The position numbers and the translations under genes were made by a program. Below, piece after piece: positions 54,527 through 63,423 of a stretch of DNA of 64,000 nt. The DNA is taken from NCBI GenBank assembly GCA_001796335.1, contig MGMF01000014.1, positions 195,982-259,981 on the forward strand, given 5' to 3'. The stretch comes from Chloroflexi bacterium GWB2_49_20 (lineage in GTDB: Bacteria > Chloroflexota > Anaerolineae > Anaerolineales > Villigracilaceae). Within the stretch, counting starts at the first letter, position 1. Every line of letters starts with the position of its first letter. The notes beneath the pieces are model-generated. The model searched no databases. It was not told where the DNA came from and saw only the letters and a program-made list of their open reading frames with translations.

Positions 54527-55858
54527 ATGCCTTTACCTTTTACTTCCCGCCGTGCCCCATTCTATGCGGATATACCCGACGAAAAATGGAATGATTGGCG
54601 CTGGCAGTTAAGCCACCGCCTGAACACAGTTGAAGAAATAGAAAAAGTGATCACACTGACAGACAGTGAACGCAAGGCATTGAATGCCAGCGGCTTGTTT
54701 CGTGTGGAAGTCACCCCATACTTTATTTCTCTTATCCGTCCGGAAGATCCGAACGATCCCATTCGCAAGCAGATCATTCCCACCGCCTCCGAGATGGTAT
54801 CTTTCACTTCCATGATGGAAGATTCACTGGCAGAAGATCGTCACTCACCGGTGCCCGGGCTTGTTCATCGTTACCCCGACCGCGTCTTGATGCTGGTCAC
54901 CACACAGTGTGCTTCCTACTGCCGTTACTGCACCCGCTCGCGCATTGTAGGTGACCCCACTGCCACCTTCTCGCGCAACGAATTTGAGATGCAAATTGAT
55001 TACATCAAACGCACCCCGCAGGTGCGGGATGTCCTGCTCTCCGGGGGGGATCCGCTTGTACTGGCGCCCAAGATCCTGGAAGAGATATTAACCCGCCTGC
55101 GGGAGATCCCGCATGTAGAGATCGTGCGCATTGGCTCGCGCGTGCCGGTCTTCCTGCCCATGCGTGTCACCCAGGAATTGTGTGACATGCTCGAAAAATT
55201 CCACCCGCTCTGGTTGAACATCCATGTCAACCATCCAAACGAGATCAGCCAGGAATTGGCGGATGCCACCAATCGTATGGCTAAAGCCGGCATTCCACTT
55301 GGCAACCAGTCGGTTCTGCTGGCCGGAGTGAACGATTGCGTGCATATCCAGCGCAAACTGGTGCACGATCTGGTGCGCATCCGGGTACGCCCGTACTATC
55401 TCTACCAGGCTGACCTGGTGGAGGGGGGTGGCCACTTCCGCACTGCAGTTGCCAAAGGTATTGAGATCATCGAGGGCTTGCGTGGACACACCTCCGGTTA
55501 TGCGGTACCCCAATTCATCGTGGATGCTCCCGGGGGCGGCGGAAAGATCCCGCTCATGCCCAATTACCTTCTCAGCTATTCCGATCACAAGGTCGTGGTG
55601 CGCAATTATGAAGGCTACGTCACCACTTATGAAGAACCGCTCGATTACAAACCGCATGACCCTAAAACTTGCTCCTTCTGCCAGAATAAACGCCTGGAAC
55701 CCGGTCAGACCGGTATAACAGGCTTGCTGGATGGTGACCATATGTTCATCAAACCGAAAGATTTCGATGAGGTGCATGACAGGCACGGCATTCAACATCG
55801 CCTCAAAGATGAAAGCAAGTGGAAACCACTTGGCATCGGTGATGGCACGGAAGTTTAG
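54527..55858 (+). CDS. kamA: Lysine 2,3-aminomutase
   Basis: 443 residues from ATG 54527 with GAGGAG six bases ahead; the frame is open 75 bases upstream without a ribosome site. Radical-SAM cluster C128-x3-C132-x2-C135 (CASYCRYC), DVLLSGGDPLVL (SAM/PLP region), LLAGVND, YLYQADLVEGGGHFRT, APGGGGKIPLMPNY with the PLP Lys, and a C-terminal CSFCQNKR zinc pair. It converts L-lysine to beta-lysine, used in lysine fermentation or osmolyte synthesis. No other lysine-fermentation genes are adjacent. Confidence 0.92.
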   Translation: MPLPFTSRRAPFYADIPDEKWNDWRWQLSHRLNTVEEIEKVITLTDSERKALNASGLFRVEVTPYFISLIRPEDPNDPIRKQIIPTASEMVSFTSMMEDSLAEDRHSPVPGLVHRYPDRVLMLVTTQCASYCRYCTRSRIVGDPTATFSRNEFEMQIDYIKRTPQVRDVLLSGGDPLVLAPKILEEILTRLREIPHVEIVRIGSRVPVFLPMRVTQELCDMLEKFHPLWLNIHVNHPNEISQELADATNRMAKAGIPLGNQSVLLAGVNDCVHIQRKLVHDLVRIRVRPYYLYQADLVEGGGHFRTAVAKGIEIIEGLRGHTSGYAVPQFIVDAPGGGGKIPLMPNYLLSYSDHKVVVRNYEGYVTTYEEPLDYKPHDPKTCSFCQNKRLEPGQTGITGLLDGDHMFIKPKDFDEVHDRHGIQHRLKDESKWKPLGIGDGTEV

Positions 55859-55870
55859 AAAGGAACTGAC

Positions 55871-56962
55871 ATGCCCAGGAAGACTTTAGGTGTTGTTTCA
55901 TTAGGATGGCGCTGTCCAAATTGCAGCTCCATGAATCCCGGTCCGCAGAAGACCTGCGCTGCCTGCGGATCGCCGCAGCCGGATAATGTTGAATTTGAGA
56001 ATATGCCCCAGCAGGACCTGGTCACCGACACATCTGCGCTTGAAAATGCAAAAAAAGGAGCGGATATTCACTGCCCATATTGTGATACCCGCAACCCGGT
56101 TGATGCCAGGCAGTGTAAACAGTGTGGTGGTGACCTGACTGGGGGACAGCAGCGTAAGAGTGGCTCGGTGCTTGGGGCTTACACGAGCGGGCCTGCGGAG
56201 CAGGTACCCTGCCCAACCTGTGGCAAACCCAACCCTGCCAATGCCGGACGTTGCAGTTCATGTGGAGCAGCAATGACAGCAGGTACGCTTCAGCCCACCC
56301 CCCCCGCTCCAGCAGTCGCCCGCCCCACTGTTGGCAAAAGATCCCCGGCTCTGATCGCAGGACTGGTTGTTTTATTCTGCCTTTTGGCTGTTGGTTGCTT
56401 TGCATTGATATCCTTCCTGACACGAACGCGGGAGATTACCGGGACAGTCTCAGGCGCTGAATGGATGCTCAGCATCCATGTTGAGCAATTAGCGCAAGTC
56501 ACCAAAAGTGATTGGCGGGAGTCCATCCCGGCTGGAGCCCAGGTAGGTACCTGCGAACAAAGAGTTAACCGCACCCAGGATCAACCTGAAGGGAATTATA
56601 AGGAAGTATGCGGCACACCGTATACGGTGGATACTGGCACTGGATATGGCGAAGTCGTCCAGGACTGCCAGTATGAGATCTATATGGATTACTGTGATTA
56701 CACTGCCCAGGAATGGCAGGTTGTCCAGAAATATGATCAGACCGGGCAGGACTTTACCCCCATCTGGCCTCAGGTTGTGTTGGCTGCCGGTCAACGCGAG
56801 GGTACCCGAACTGAAACCTATACGGTGTTTTTTGACACTGAAAATGGGCAGTTGGACTATATTACTGAGGATGCAGCTGTATTTCAACAATTTCAACCTG
56901 CCAGTCTTTGGTTCTTGGAAGTCAACACACTTGGCAATATCACTGATTTCAGGTCAAAATAA
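55871..56962 (+). CDS. Membrane protein with three zinc ribbons
   Basis: 363 residues, 12 bases after kamA. A RanBP2-type finger (WRCPNCSSMNPGPQKTCAACGS), a second ribbon (IHCPYCDTRN...CKQCGG) and a third (VPCPTCGKPN...CSSCGA) occupy the first ~135 residues. A single membrane helix follows (about 160-183), then a ~180-residue beta-rich domain predicted outside the cell, with paired Cys (GTCEQR, EVCGTPY, DCQYEIYMDYC). Function unknown. Zinc-ribbon/one-helix proteins of this build are frequent in Chloroflexota. Confidence 0.7.
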   Translation: MPRKTLGVVSLGWRCPNCSSMNPGPQKTCAACGSPQPDNVEFENMPQQDLVTDTSALENAKKGADIHCPYCDTRNPVDARQCKQCGGDLTGGQQRKSGSVLGAYTSGPAEQVPCPTCGKPNPANAGRCSSCGAAMTAGTLQPTPPAPAVARPTVGKRSPALIAGLVVLFCLLAVGCFALISFLTRTREITGTVSGAEWMLSIHVEQLAQVTKSDWRESIPAGAQVGTCEQRVNRTQDQPEGNYKEVCGTPYTVDTGTGYGEVVQDCQYEIYMDYCDYTAQEWQVVQKYDQTGQDFTPIWPQVVLAAGQREGTRTETYTVFFDTENGQLDYITEDAAVFQQFQPASLWFLEVNTLGNITDFRSK

Positions 56963-57040
56963 TACCGACGATCAGGTGGTTTCCTGGGTGTATACTGGCT
57001 GAAGCAGCCACCTTCCTGCTAAACGAAAAGGATGTGAGAC

Positions 57041-57703
57041 ATGAACAAAAATAGGCTCAAAATAATTCCCCTGGCTATTTCGGCTGTTTTCATGTTTGCC
57101 TGCGGGATAACACCAGCCCCGGTCATAATCCCACCTGAGAAACTTGGTACAGCTATTGTGCAGACTGCTGCTGCCCTGGCAACCCAGACCGCCCTCTATG
57201 CGCCTCCGACAATACCCGGTATGGATAACACAGCTACTGCATCCAGTGTGCCCTCTTCGACTCCCACATTAACTGAAACTGTTACACCCTTTATTATTAT
57301 TGTTCCCACCCGAACTGCCACCATTACCCCAACAAGAACTGCCACAGCTTCGGAAACCCCCACAAAGACCCCGAACCAGCCCTGTACGGTTTCAGCACAG
57401 GTGCCCATAAATAACACTCAATTTGCAGCAGGTGCCTTTTTTGATGCGACCTGGACGTTGGTTAACACCGGTTCAGTTACCTGGGCGATGGGAAATGTGG
57501 ATTTTATGTATATGGGTGGCACAAAGATGCACTTGAATAAGGATGTTTTAGACATACCTGCCACTGCCAATCCAGGCCAAAGCCTTGTTTTAGTCATCGA
57601 TATGCAAGCCCCTGCAACCAAAGGTACTTATTCCGAAACCTGGTCGATTATAGAAGGAAATTCCACGTACTGTACCATGAGCGTGACAATTGACGTCAAA
57701 TAA
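57041..57703 (+). CDS. Lipoprotein with NBR1-type Ig-like domain
   Basis: 220 residues. Lipobox MFACG (Cys21), a Thr/Pro-rich linker of ~80 residues, then an Ig-like domain of the NBR1 central type (FDATWTLVNTGSVTWAMGNVDFMYMGG...PGQSLVLVIDMQAPATKGTYSETWSI). The domain binds proteins or sugars in other settings; here it is a surface-tethered module of unknown partner. Confidence 0.78.
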   Translation: MNKNRLKIIPLAISAVFMFACGITPAPVIIPPEKLGTAIVQTAAALATQTALYAPPTIPGMDNTATASSVPSSTPTLTETVTPFIIIVPTRTATITPTRTATASETPTKTPNQPCTVSAQVPINNTQFAAGAFFDATWTLVNTGSVTWAMGNVDFMYMGGTKMHLNKDVLDIPATANPGQSLVLVIDMQAPATKGTYSETWSIIEGNSTYCTMSVTIDVK

Positions 57704-57840
57704 TCAAGATTAGTCTTATCGTATCAAATTATGGCTTCACTGATGAGTTTTTAGAATATTCTGTGTACAAGTGATGCCCCCTGCCGGGGACAGGGAAATG
57801 ACAACATTCTATAAAATAATCGAATTTGATACATTGAAGA

Positions 57841-57887
57841 CTTACCAATAATATGGCGGGATTAAATCCTACCATATTATTGGTAAG
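57841..57887. promoter_or_regulatory. Perfect 16-bp inverted repeat upstream of the aldo/keto reductase
   Basis: CTTACCAATAATATGG and CCATATTATTGGTAAG separated by 15 bases, ending 20 bases before the start codon. Could be a repressor site or an RNA stem hiding the ribosome site. Confidence 0.65.
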
Positions 57888-57907
57888 CCACTGAAATGGA
57901 GGTTGAA

Positions 57908-58876
57908 ATGCATTATCGAAGATTAGGCCGTTCAGGCTTGAAGGTTAGCGAAATATCTTTGGGGGCCTGGATCACATTCGGTGCACAGGTTGGTCAGGAG
58001 ACCACCTCCAGCCTGGTGCATGCAGCCTATGAGGCCGGGGTGAATTTTTTTGACAATGCGGATGTTTATGCCAATGGCCAGGCAGAGATTGAATTGGGAA
58101 AGGCCATTCAGGATCTGCCGCGTGAAGCCCTGGTGCTTTCCAGCAAGGTCTTCTGGCCGACCATGCCGGGGCCCAATGGGCGCGGACTTTCGCGCAAGCA
58201 CATCACTGAATCGGTACATGCCTCCCTGAAGCGCCTCGGTACCGACTACCTGGACCTGTACTTCTGCCATCGTTTTGACCCCGATGCGCCTGTTGATGAG
58301 ATTGTCCGTACCATGGACGACCTGATCCACCAGGGCAAGATCCTATACTGGGGTACATCCGAGTGGCGTGCCTGGCAGATCTCGCTGGCTTTTGGGGCAG
58401 CCAACAATCATCACCTGGCTGCACCCAGCATGGAACAGCCGCAATACAACATGTTCCACCGCCAACGCCTGGAAACAGAACTGGCTCCTATTTGCAAGGA
58501 CCTGGGCATTGGTCTGACTACCTGGAGTCCGTTGTATGGCGGCATCCTGAGCGGCAAGTATAAAGAGGGTGTTCCAGCAGGAACACGCGCCTCACTGGAT
58601 AAAATGGACTGGTTCCGTGACCGTATTACCCCTGAGCGTCTCGCCACTGTGCAGGCCCTGGATGGAATTGCCGGGGACCTGGGAATTTCGGTTGCTCAAC
58701 TGGCGATTGCCTGGTTGTTGCGCCGCAAGGAAGTCAGCAGTGTCATAACCGGGGCAACACGGATGGAACAGCTCCAGCAGAACCTGGGAGCTGCAGACGC
58801 AGTTGATAAATTAACAGATGCTGTTCTCGAGCGGATTGAGCAAGTGTTGGGAAACCAACCGGACGAAGAAGATTAG
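57908..58876 (+). CDS. Aldo/keto reductase (Kv-beta/YghZ-like)
   Basis: 322 residues from ATG 57908, five bases after TGGAGG; an ATG 12 bases upstream overlaps that site. Catalytic tetrad residues are visible: Asp in FDNADVY, Tyr in the same motif, Lys in LSSKVFW and His in LYFCHRFD. The C-terminal SSVITGATRMEQLQQNLGA binds NADPH. Reduces aldehydes or ketones; natural substrate unknown. Confidence 0.9.
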   Translation: MHYRRLGRSGLKVSEISLGAWITFGAQVGQETTSSLVHAAYEAGVNFFDNADVYANGQAEIELGKAIQDLPREALVLSSKVFWPTMPGPNGRGLSRKHITESVHASLKRLGTDYLDLYFCHRFDPDAPVDEIVRTMDDLIHQGKILYWGTSEWRAWQISLAFGAANNHHLAAPSMEQPQYNMFHRQRLETELAPICKDLGIGLTTWSPLYGGILSGKYKEGVPAGTRASLDKMDWFRDRITPERLATVQALDGIAGDLGISVAQLAIAWLLRRKEVSSVITGATRMEQLQQNLGAADAVDKLTDAVLERIEQVLGNQPDEED

Positions 58877-58899
58877 CAGACCACTAACCCGGGTAAAAA

Positions 58900-58938
58900 A
58901 AAGCAGGGATCATCTTATAAGATAATCCCTGCTTTTGT
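58900..58938. terminator. Bidirectional terminator
   Basis: AAAGCAGGGAT and ATCCCTGCTTT with an A run on one side and T run on the other; serves the converging reductase and diguanylate cyclase genes. Confidence 0.85.
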
Positions 58939-58958
58939 AAAAGACGTAATACCCTGTT

Positions 58959-60425
58959 CTACGGATACTGTTCATTCATTTTAAGATGTTTTTGCTGATA
59001 TAGATTTTCATCCGCTTCGCCCAATAATGCCTGCTCGGTTATGCCTGAGTGGTAGGCGGCTATACCTATACTGACTCCCAGCCCTTCTTTCGAAAACTTT
59101 TCACTCACCATAGTTTGAATTTTTTGGGAAACCACCCCGGCTTCTTTCAGACTGGTTTCTGGAAGGATCACCACAAACTCGTCCCCGCCATAACGGGCCA
59201 GAAAATCTGATTTACGGATGCTATCCTTTAAGGCCAGGGCAATATCATGCAGCATCAGATCACCTTTTAAATGACCGAAAGAATCATTAAATATTTTGAA
59301 ATTATCCACATCGATCATCAGGAGACTAAGGTCCCTGCCATGCCGTTTTGTCCGGTTGGTCTCCCGGAAAATGGTTTCGTTGAACGAATGCCGGTTATAC
59401 AGGGTGGTTAAAGCATCTGTTATGGCCAGGTGTTCCATCTTTTGGTAGAGTTGTCGATTATCGTGCAGCACAATACCCTGGCGGGTATATATCAGGATCA
59501 ATAAGAGAAAAGTCAGAAATAATGTTCCGGCAAGTTGGTGATCCAGGCTCAAAGCATGCGCCAATCCGGTAAAAGCCAACAGCAGTCCAAGCAAGGGGGT
59601 GAAATAGACATTGTAATGTCGCAACAATGGAATGAAAGTATCATTCGTTGTGTTTGCATCTGTAGTTGGGATAAGGATCTGCCACCCGGCTGCCATCAAA
59701 ATGGCCCAACTGGAGAGCAGCCACATGCCGTTCATGTATGCAAGTGGGATATTGGCGCCTTCATTTTCAACAATGGCAAACAGCAGATCTGCCAGGCCGG
59801 TGCTGGCCATACTGATCGCCAGTAATACCACAAAAGTGCGTCCAATTCTATCCAGGTCGCGCTGAATTAGAGAGATCAGTCCTGCCAGGATCAGGAAATC
59901 ACCCGCAGGATAAGCCAGAGAAATCAACCCGCTCAGGCCGGTTTCGTGCTGAACGACAATCGGCCCAAGAAGGTATACCCAGATCAACAGGCACCCAACC
60001 ACCATGATAATGCCGATATCCAATCCGATCATCAAGCGATGTTCGCGCTTGGATGGCAGGTATGGCAGGCTGAGTACTCCTGCCAGCAGGAGTGGATAGA
60101 AAAGCAGGTAAAACACATCTGCCAGTGATGGGAAAGGATCGATGCCCCGGATGTTGGCAAAGTAGTACCAGAGCACTTCGGCGATACAGTTGCTCAAGCT
60201 GGCCAGGCCGATCAACCCCCAGGTGCGGCGGATGGCTGTTGGGTGTTTTGGCGAAAATGCAATATACCCACCCAGGCTCGCACCCAGTAGAGCCAGCAGG
60301 ATCAGTCCCATGCTGGAGACAAAATCCTCGCTGGATGCGGAAAATTTAAAACCAAGGAACCAAATTAAGTAGAGCAGAACACCAAGCGTGCTTACTGTAA
60401 GAGTCGCTTTTACCGCAGTGCGCAT
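58959..60425 (-). CDS. Membrane diguanylate cyclase (GGDEF)
   Basis: 488 residues. About ten N-terminal hydrophobic helices (to ~315), a short linker, then a GGDEF domain with DALTTLYNRHSFN, LLMIDVDNFKIFND and the intact GGDEF at 413-417. RKSD five residues before it is a complete inhibitory I-site, so the enzyme should be feedback-controlled by c-di-GMP. No EAL or receiver. The membrane part probably senses an envelope signal. Confidence 0.9.
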   Translation of the reverse strand: MRTAVKATLTVSTLGVLLYLIWFLGFKFSASSEDFVSSMGLILLALLGASLGGYIAFSPKHPTAIRRTWGLIGLASLSNCIAEVLWYYFANIRGIDPFPSLADVFYLLFYPLLLAGVLSLPYLPSKREHRLMIGLDIGIIMVVGCLLIWVYLLGPIVVQHETGLSGLISLAYPAGDFLILAGLISLIQRDLDRIGRTFVVLLAISMASTGLADLLFAIVENEGANIPLAYMNGMWLLSSWAILMAAGWQILIPTTDANTTNDTFIPLLRHYNVYFTPLLGLLLAFTGLAHALSLDHQLAGTLFLTFLLLILIYTRQGIVLHDNRQLYQKMEHLAITDALTTLYNRHSFNETIFRETNRTKRHGRDLSLLMIDVDNFKIFNDSFGHLKGDLMLHDIALALKDSIRKSDFLARYGGDEFVVILPETSLKEAGVVSQKIQTMVSEKFSKEGLGVSIGIAAYHSGITEQALLGEADENLYQQKHLKMNEQYP

Positions 60426-60457
60426 GGGAGATCCGGTGATTTATTCATTAAATTAAA

Positions 60458-60495
60458 GAAGAACCTGCCTTTATTTGGAATTGGACAGGTTCTTC
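60458..60495 (-). terminator. Terminator of the small membrane protein gene
   Basis: GAAGAACCTG / CAGGTTCTTC with 18-base loop; on the minus strand followed by TTTAATTT. Confidence 0.7.
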
Positions 60496-60507
60496 ATTTA
60501 TTTTGAG

Positions 60508-60816
60508 TTAGGATGCTGGCGGCAGAGGTTCGTCGCTGGAAGAGACAACTGCCTTGGGTTTCTTGTCACGCAGGGTCATTAAACCCACCACGACCGGGAT
60601 GGCGATCAGGAGAATGGACACACACAGCATGGCATATCCCGCCCACGAAGGCATCACGCCCCCACCGGTGTAGTCGTTAAATGTTGTGGTATAGGGCATT
60701 TTTCCGGTTGCTGTCAAAACACCGAAAAGGCACAGGAAAAGTCCCGGGCAGCCACATAAAAATACAGCCGCCAGGGTCCCAATGATCCCACCCGTTTTTG
60801 ACTTTTTATTCTCCAT
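60508..60816 (-). CDS. Small two-helix membrane protein
   Basis: 102 residues, ATG after AGGAG. Basic N-terminus, a Gly/Cys-rich helix (IGTLAAVFLCGCPGLFLCLFGVLTA), a short loop, a second helix (AMLCVSILLIAIPVVVGLMTL) and a charged tail. No family recognised. It stands alone between a terminator and pheT. Confidence 0.65.
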   Translation of the reverse strand: MENKKSKTGGIIGTLAAVFLCGCPGLFLCLFGVLTATGKMPYTTTFNDYTGGGVMPSWAGYAMLCVSILLIAIPVVVGLMTLRDKKPKAVVSSSDEPLPPAS

Positions 60817-60884
60817 TGCGTTCTCCTTTTCTAAATAGTTTACTTTCCTTTAAGTATACAGTTTACAGACTATGAGTCAAGCCA

Positions 60885-63407
60885 TTAACCGCGCAGCCTG
60901 GCGCCGATTTCATATTCCAGGCGCTTGATGATCTTGCCACGCAGTTGGGCGGCTTCCTTGTCGGTCAGGGTGCGGTCAGGCGCCTGGTAGGTCAGGGCAT
61001 AGGCCAGTGATTTCTTACCCTCTCCAATTTGCTCGCCGCGGAATACATCGAACAGGCGTACCCCGCTCAACAAAGCTCCACCGGTCTGGCGGATGAGCGC
61101 CTCCACTTTGCTGGCCGGGATGGATTCGTCCACCACCAGGGCAATGTCTTCGAGCATGGGTGGAAAACTGAATACAGGCTGGATGCCAAATGCCGGTTGA
61201 ACCTCCAACAAGGCTGCCAGGTCAAATTCCGCCGCCAGAACAGGTGAGCTGCCAAATTCGTATCTGGCTTTTACCAGCGGGTGAATCTCACCGAAAACAC
61301 CCAGCGACCGTTGTTTGTAAAGCAGGCGGGCGCACTTGCCGGGATGGAACCTTGAGTCATTTTCCAATGGTTCAAAGCTTACCTCGCGCAGTCCCAGGCC
61401 CTTCAGAAGGCCTTCGATAACGCCTTTCAAATCGAAGAAATTCAGCAAGGGCCCTGCTTTTACATCCCAGGCGGGCAATTGGCGCAACCCGCTGAGTGCA
61501 ATCACCAGCATGTTTTTTTCCATTGGCAGGTCACCGATCGGCATGGGAAGGAAGACCGGGCCCAGTTCGAAAAAGGCCATTGAATCTTGCAGGCGTGCGT
61601 TTCGCTCCAATGTGTCCAGCACGTTTGCCAGCAGACTGCGGCGCAGCACCCGCTTCTCCGGGGCGATCGGGTTGGCCAATTGCACATACCCATTTTGTGG
61701 ACCCAGGCGTTCCTGTCGTTCGGGCGAGGTCATGCGGTAGGTGATCACTTCCTGCAAGCCAAGGGCCACCAGCAGGTTGCGCAGATTCTCTTCCTTCTCC
61801 AGCTCCGGGTTACCAGCCTGGGGTGGCAGCTCGTCCGCTATGCGCGTTTCAGGGATGCGGTCGTAGCCGTACATGCGCGCCACTTCCTCCATCACATCCG
61901 CCAGCCCGACCACTCCCTGCCCGATATCCATTCGGAAAGGCGGCGCTTTGGTGGTAACCGTATCTTCCTTAATACTGACTTCAAATTCGAGCGGTTTTAA
62001 CAGTTCGGCGATTTCAGACGCAGACAGTTCAATGCCCAGCAGGCGTCGTACATCCTGCGGACCGATCTTTACAATTGCATCCTCAGGAGGATTTGGATAT
62101 TCATCCACCAATCCGGGCGCAACCTGGCCGCCGCTCCAGGCAGCCATCCATTGCAGGCCGCGCCGAACGCCGGTCTCAGCCAGGCTTGGATGGACACCAC
62201 GTGAGAAACGATAGGAGGCTTCGGAGTGCAAGCCATGAGTATTGGAGGTACGTCGAATGTTGATGAAGTTCCAGGCGGCGCCCTCCAGCAGGACGTTGTG
62301 CGTTTTTTCTGTGACCTCGGATTCAGCACCTCCCATCACGCCTGCGATGGATAAAGCCCCCTGGCTGTCACACACCAGCACCTGGGTGGGCTGCAGCAGG
62401 CGTTCCACACCATCCAGGGTGGTCAATTTTTCACCCGGGTTGGCGGTGCGGGTCAGGATCGTAACCGGATTGCCTTTGGCGCGTTCCAGCAGGACATCAT
62501 AATCAAAGGCGTGCAGGGGTTCTCCCATCTCGAACATGGCGTAATTGGTGGCATCCACAACGCAATTGATCGGCCGGGTTCCAGACAGGCGCAGGCGGCG
62601 CTGCACAAAATATGGGCTGGGAGTGATGTTCACATTCCGCACCAGTCCCAGCACAAAGCGCGGGTTGAGCTGCGTATCGCGGATCTCAATGCAGACTTTT
62701 CCCTGAATGCTTTCTCCTCTGGTGGGCGGGTTGATCTCGGGTCGTTTGAGGCTCTTGCCGGTCAAGGCAGCCAACTCGCGGGCGATCCCATACACATTAA
62801 CATTACGTGCCATGTTGGGCAGGATGTCAATGCTGAAGACAGCATCACCCATGTAATCTGCCAGGGGCATGCCCACAGGTGCGTCCGCGTCCAGGAAGAT
62901 GACGCCCTCATGTTCCTCGGAGATGCCCAACTCCTTCTCGGAACAGACCATCGAATAAGATTCCACGCCGCGGATCTTGGTACGCTTGAGAGTGGTCAAC
63001 ACCTGCCCATCGGCATGACCATCATACAAGGTGGCGCCTTCGCGGGCATAAGCCACCTTGAGCGGTGTGGGCAGCGCTCCCAGGCCTTTGTACTCGTACA
63101 GGTTGGGGGCGCCCGTCAGGACGACATGCTCCTGAACGCCATCCAGCAGCTTGCACAACACCAGCCGGTCGGCAGCCGGGTGCGGCATGACTTCTGTGAT
63201 GGCAGCCACCACCAGTTTATCGGGCTGCCACTCCAGGCCATAGGTTTTAAATTCATGTTTGGATTGTGAGCCGCTTTCCGGCATCTTCCAGCCTACATAG
63301 CGGATCTCTTCCACTTCCAGCCCTGCCAGCGTCAGCTTGCGGGCCACTTCTTCCACGCTGATATCGATATCAACGAAATCTTTTAACCAGGATAGGGGTA
63401 ATTTCAT
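60885..63407 (-). CDS. pheT: Phenylalanyl-tRNA synthetase beta chain
   Basis: 840 residues from ATG 63407, placed by AAGGAGACCTC; the frame is open 45 bases upstream. Domains in order: N-terminal B1 (LPLSWLKDFVDIDIS), EMAP-like tRNA-binding domain (~45-200, PHPAADRLVLCKLLDG), B3/B4 editing domain (~210-400), B5 DNA-binding-like domain, catalytic-like core, and the C-terminal FDX-ACB anticodon-binding domain (FSFPPMLEDIALVVDE...). Full length. It follows pheS by 16 bases in the usual pheST order. Confidence 0.95.
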   Translation of the reverse strand: MKLPLSWLKDFVDIDISVEEVARKLTLAGLEVEEIRYVGWKMPESGSQSKHEFKTYGLEWQPDKLVVAAITEVMPHPAADRLVLCKLLDGVQEHVVLTGAPNLYEYKGLGALPTPLKVAYAREGATLYDGHADGQVLTTLKRTKIRGVESYSMVCSEKELGISEEHEGVIFLDADAPVGMPLADYMGDAVFSIDILPNMARNVNVYGIARELAALTGKSLKRPEINPPTRGESIQGKVCIEIRDTQLNPRFVLGLVRNVNITPSPYFVQRRLRLSGTRPINCVVDATNYAMFEMGEPLHAFDYDVLLERAKGNPVTILTRTANPGEKLTTLDGVERLLQPTQVLVCDSQGALSIAGVMGGAESEVTEKTHNVLLEGAAWNFINIRRTSNTHGLHSEASYRFSRGVHPSLAETGVRRGLQWMAAWSGGQVAPGLVDEYPNPPEDAIVKIGPQDVRRLLGIELSASEIAELLKPLEFEVSIKEDTVTTKAPPFRMDIGQGVVGLADVMEEVARMYGYDRIPETRIADELPPQAGNPELEKEENLRNLLVALGLQEVITYRMTSPERQERLGPQNGYVQLANPIAPEKRVLRRSLLANVLDTLERNARLQDSMAFFELGPVFLPMPIGDLPMEKNMLVIALSGLRQLPAWDVKAGPLLNFFDLKGVIEGLLKGLGLREVSFEPLENDSRFHPGKCARLLYKQRSLGVFGEIHPLVKARYEFGSSPVLAAEFDLAALLEVQPAFGIQPVFSFPPMLEDIALVVDESIPASKVEALIRQTGGALLSGVRLFDVFRGEQIGEGKKSLAYALTYQAPDRTLTDKEAAQLRGKIIKRLEYEIGARLRG

Positions 63408-63423
63408 GAGGTCTCCTTTCTCG

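Noticed and set aside
55088-55798. A 236-codon minus-strand frame inside kamA
   Set aside because: Antisense to the conserved radical-SAM enzyme; no own motifs.
62511-63269. A 252-codon plus-strand frame inside pheT
   Set aside because: Antisense to the conserved tRNA-binding and B3/B4 regions of PheT; no start signal or family.
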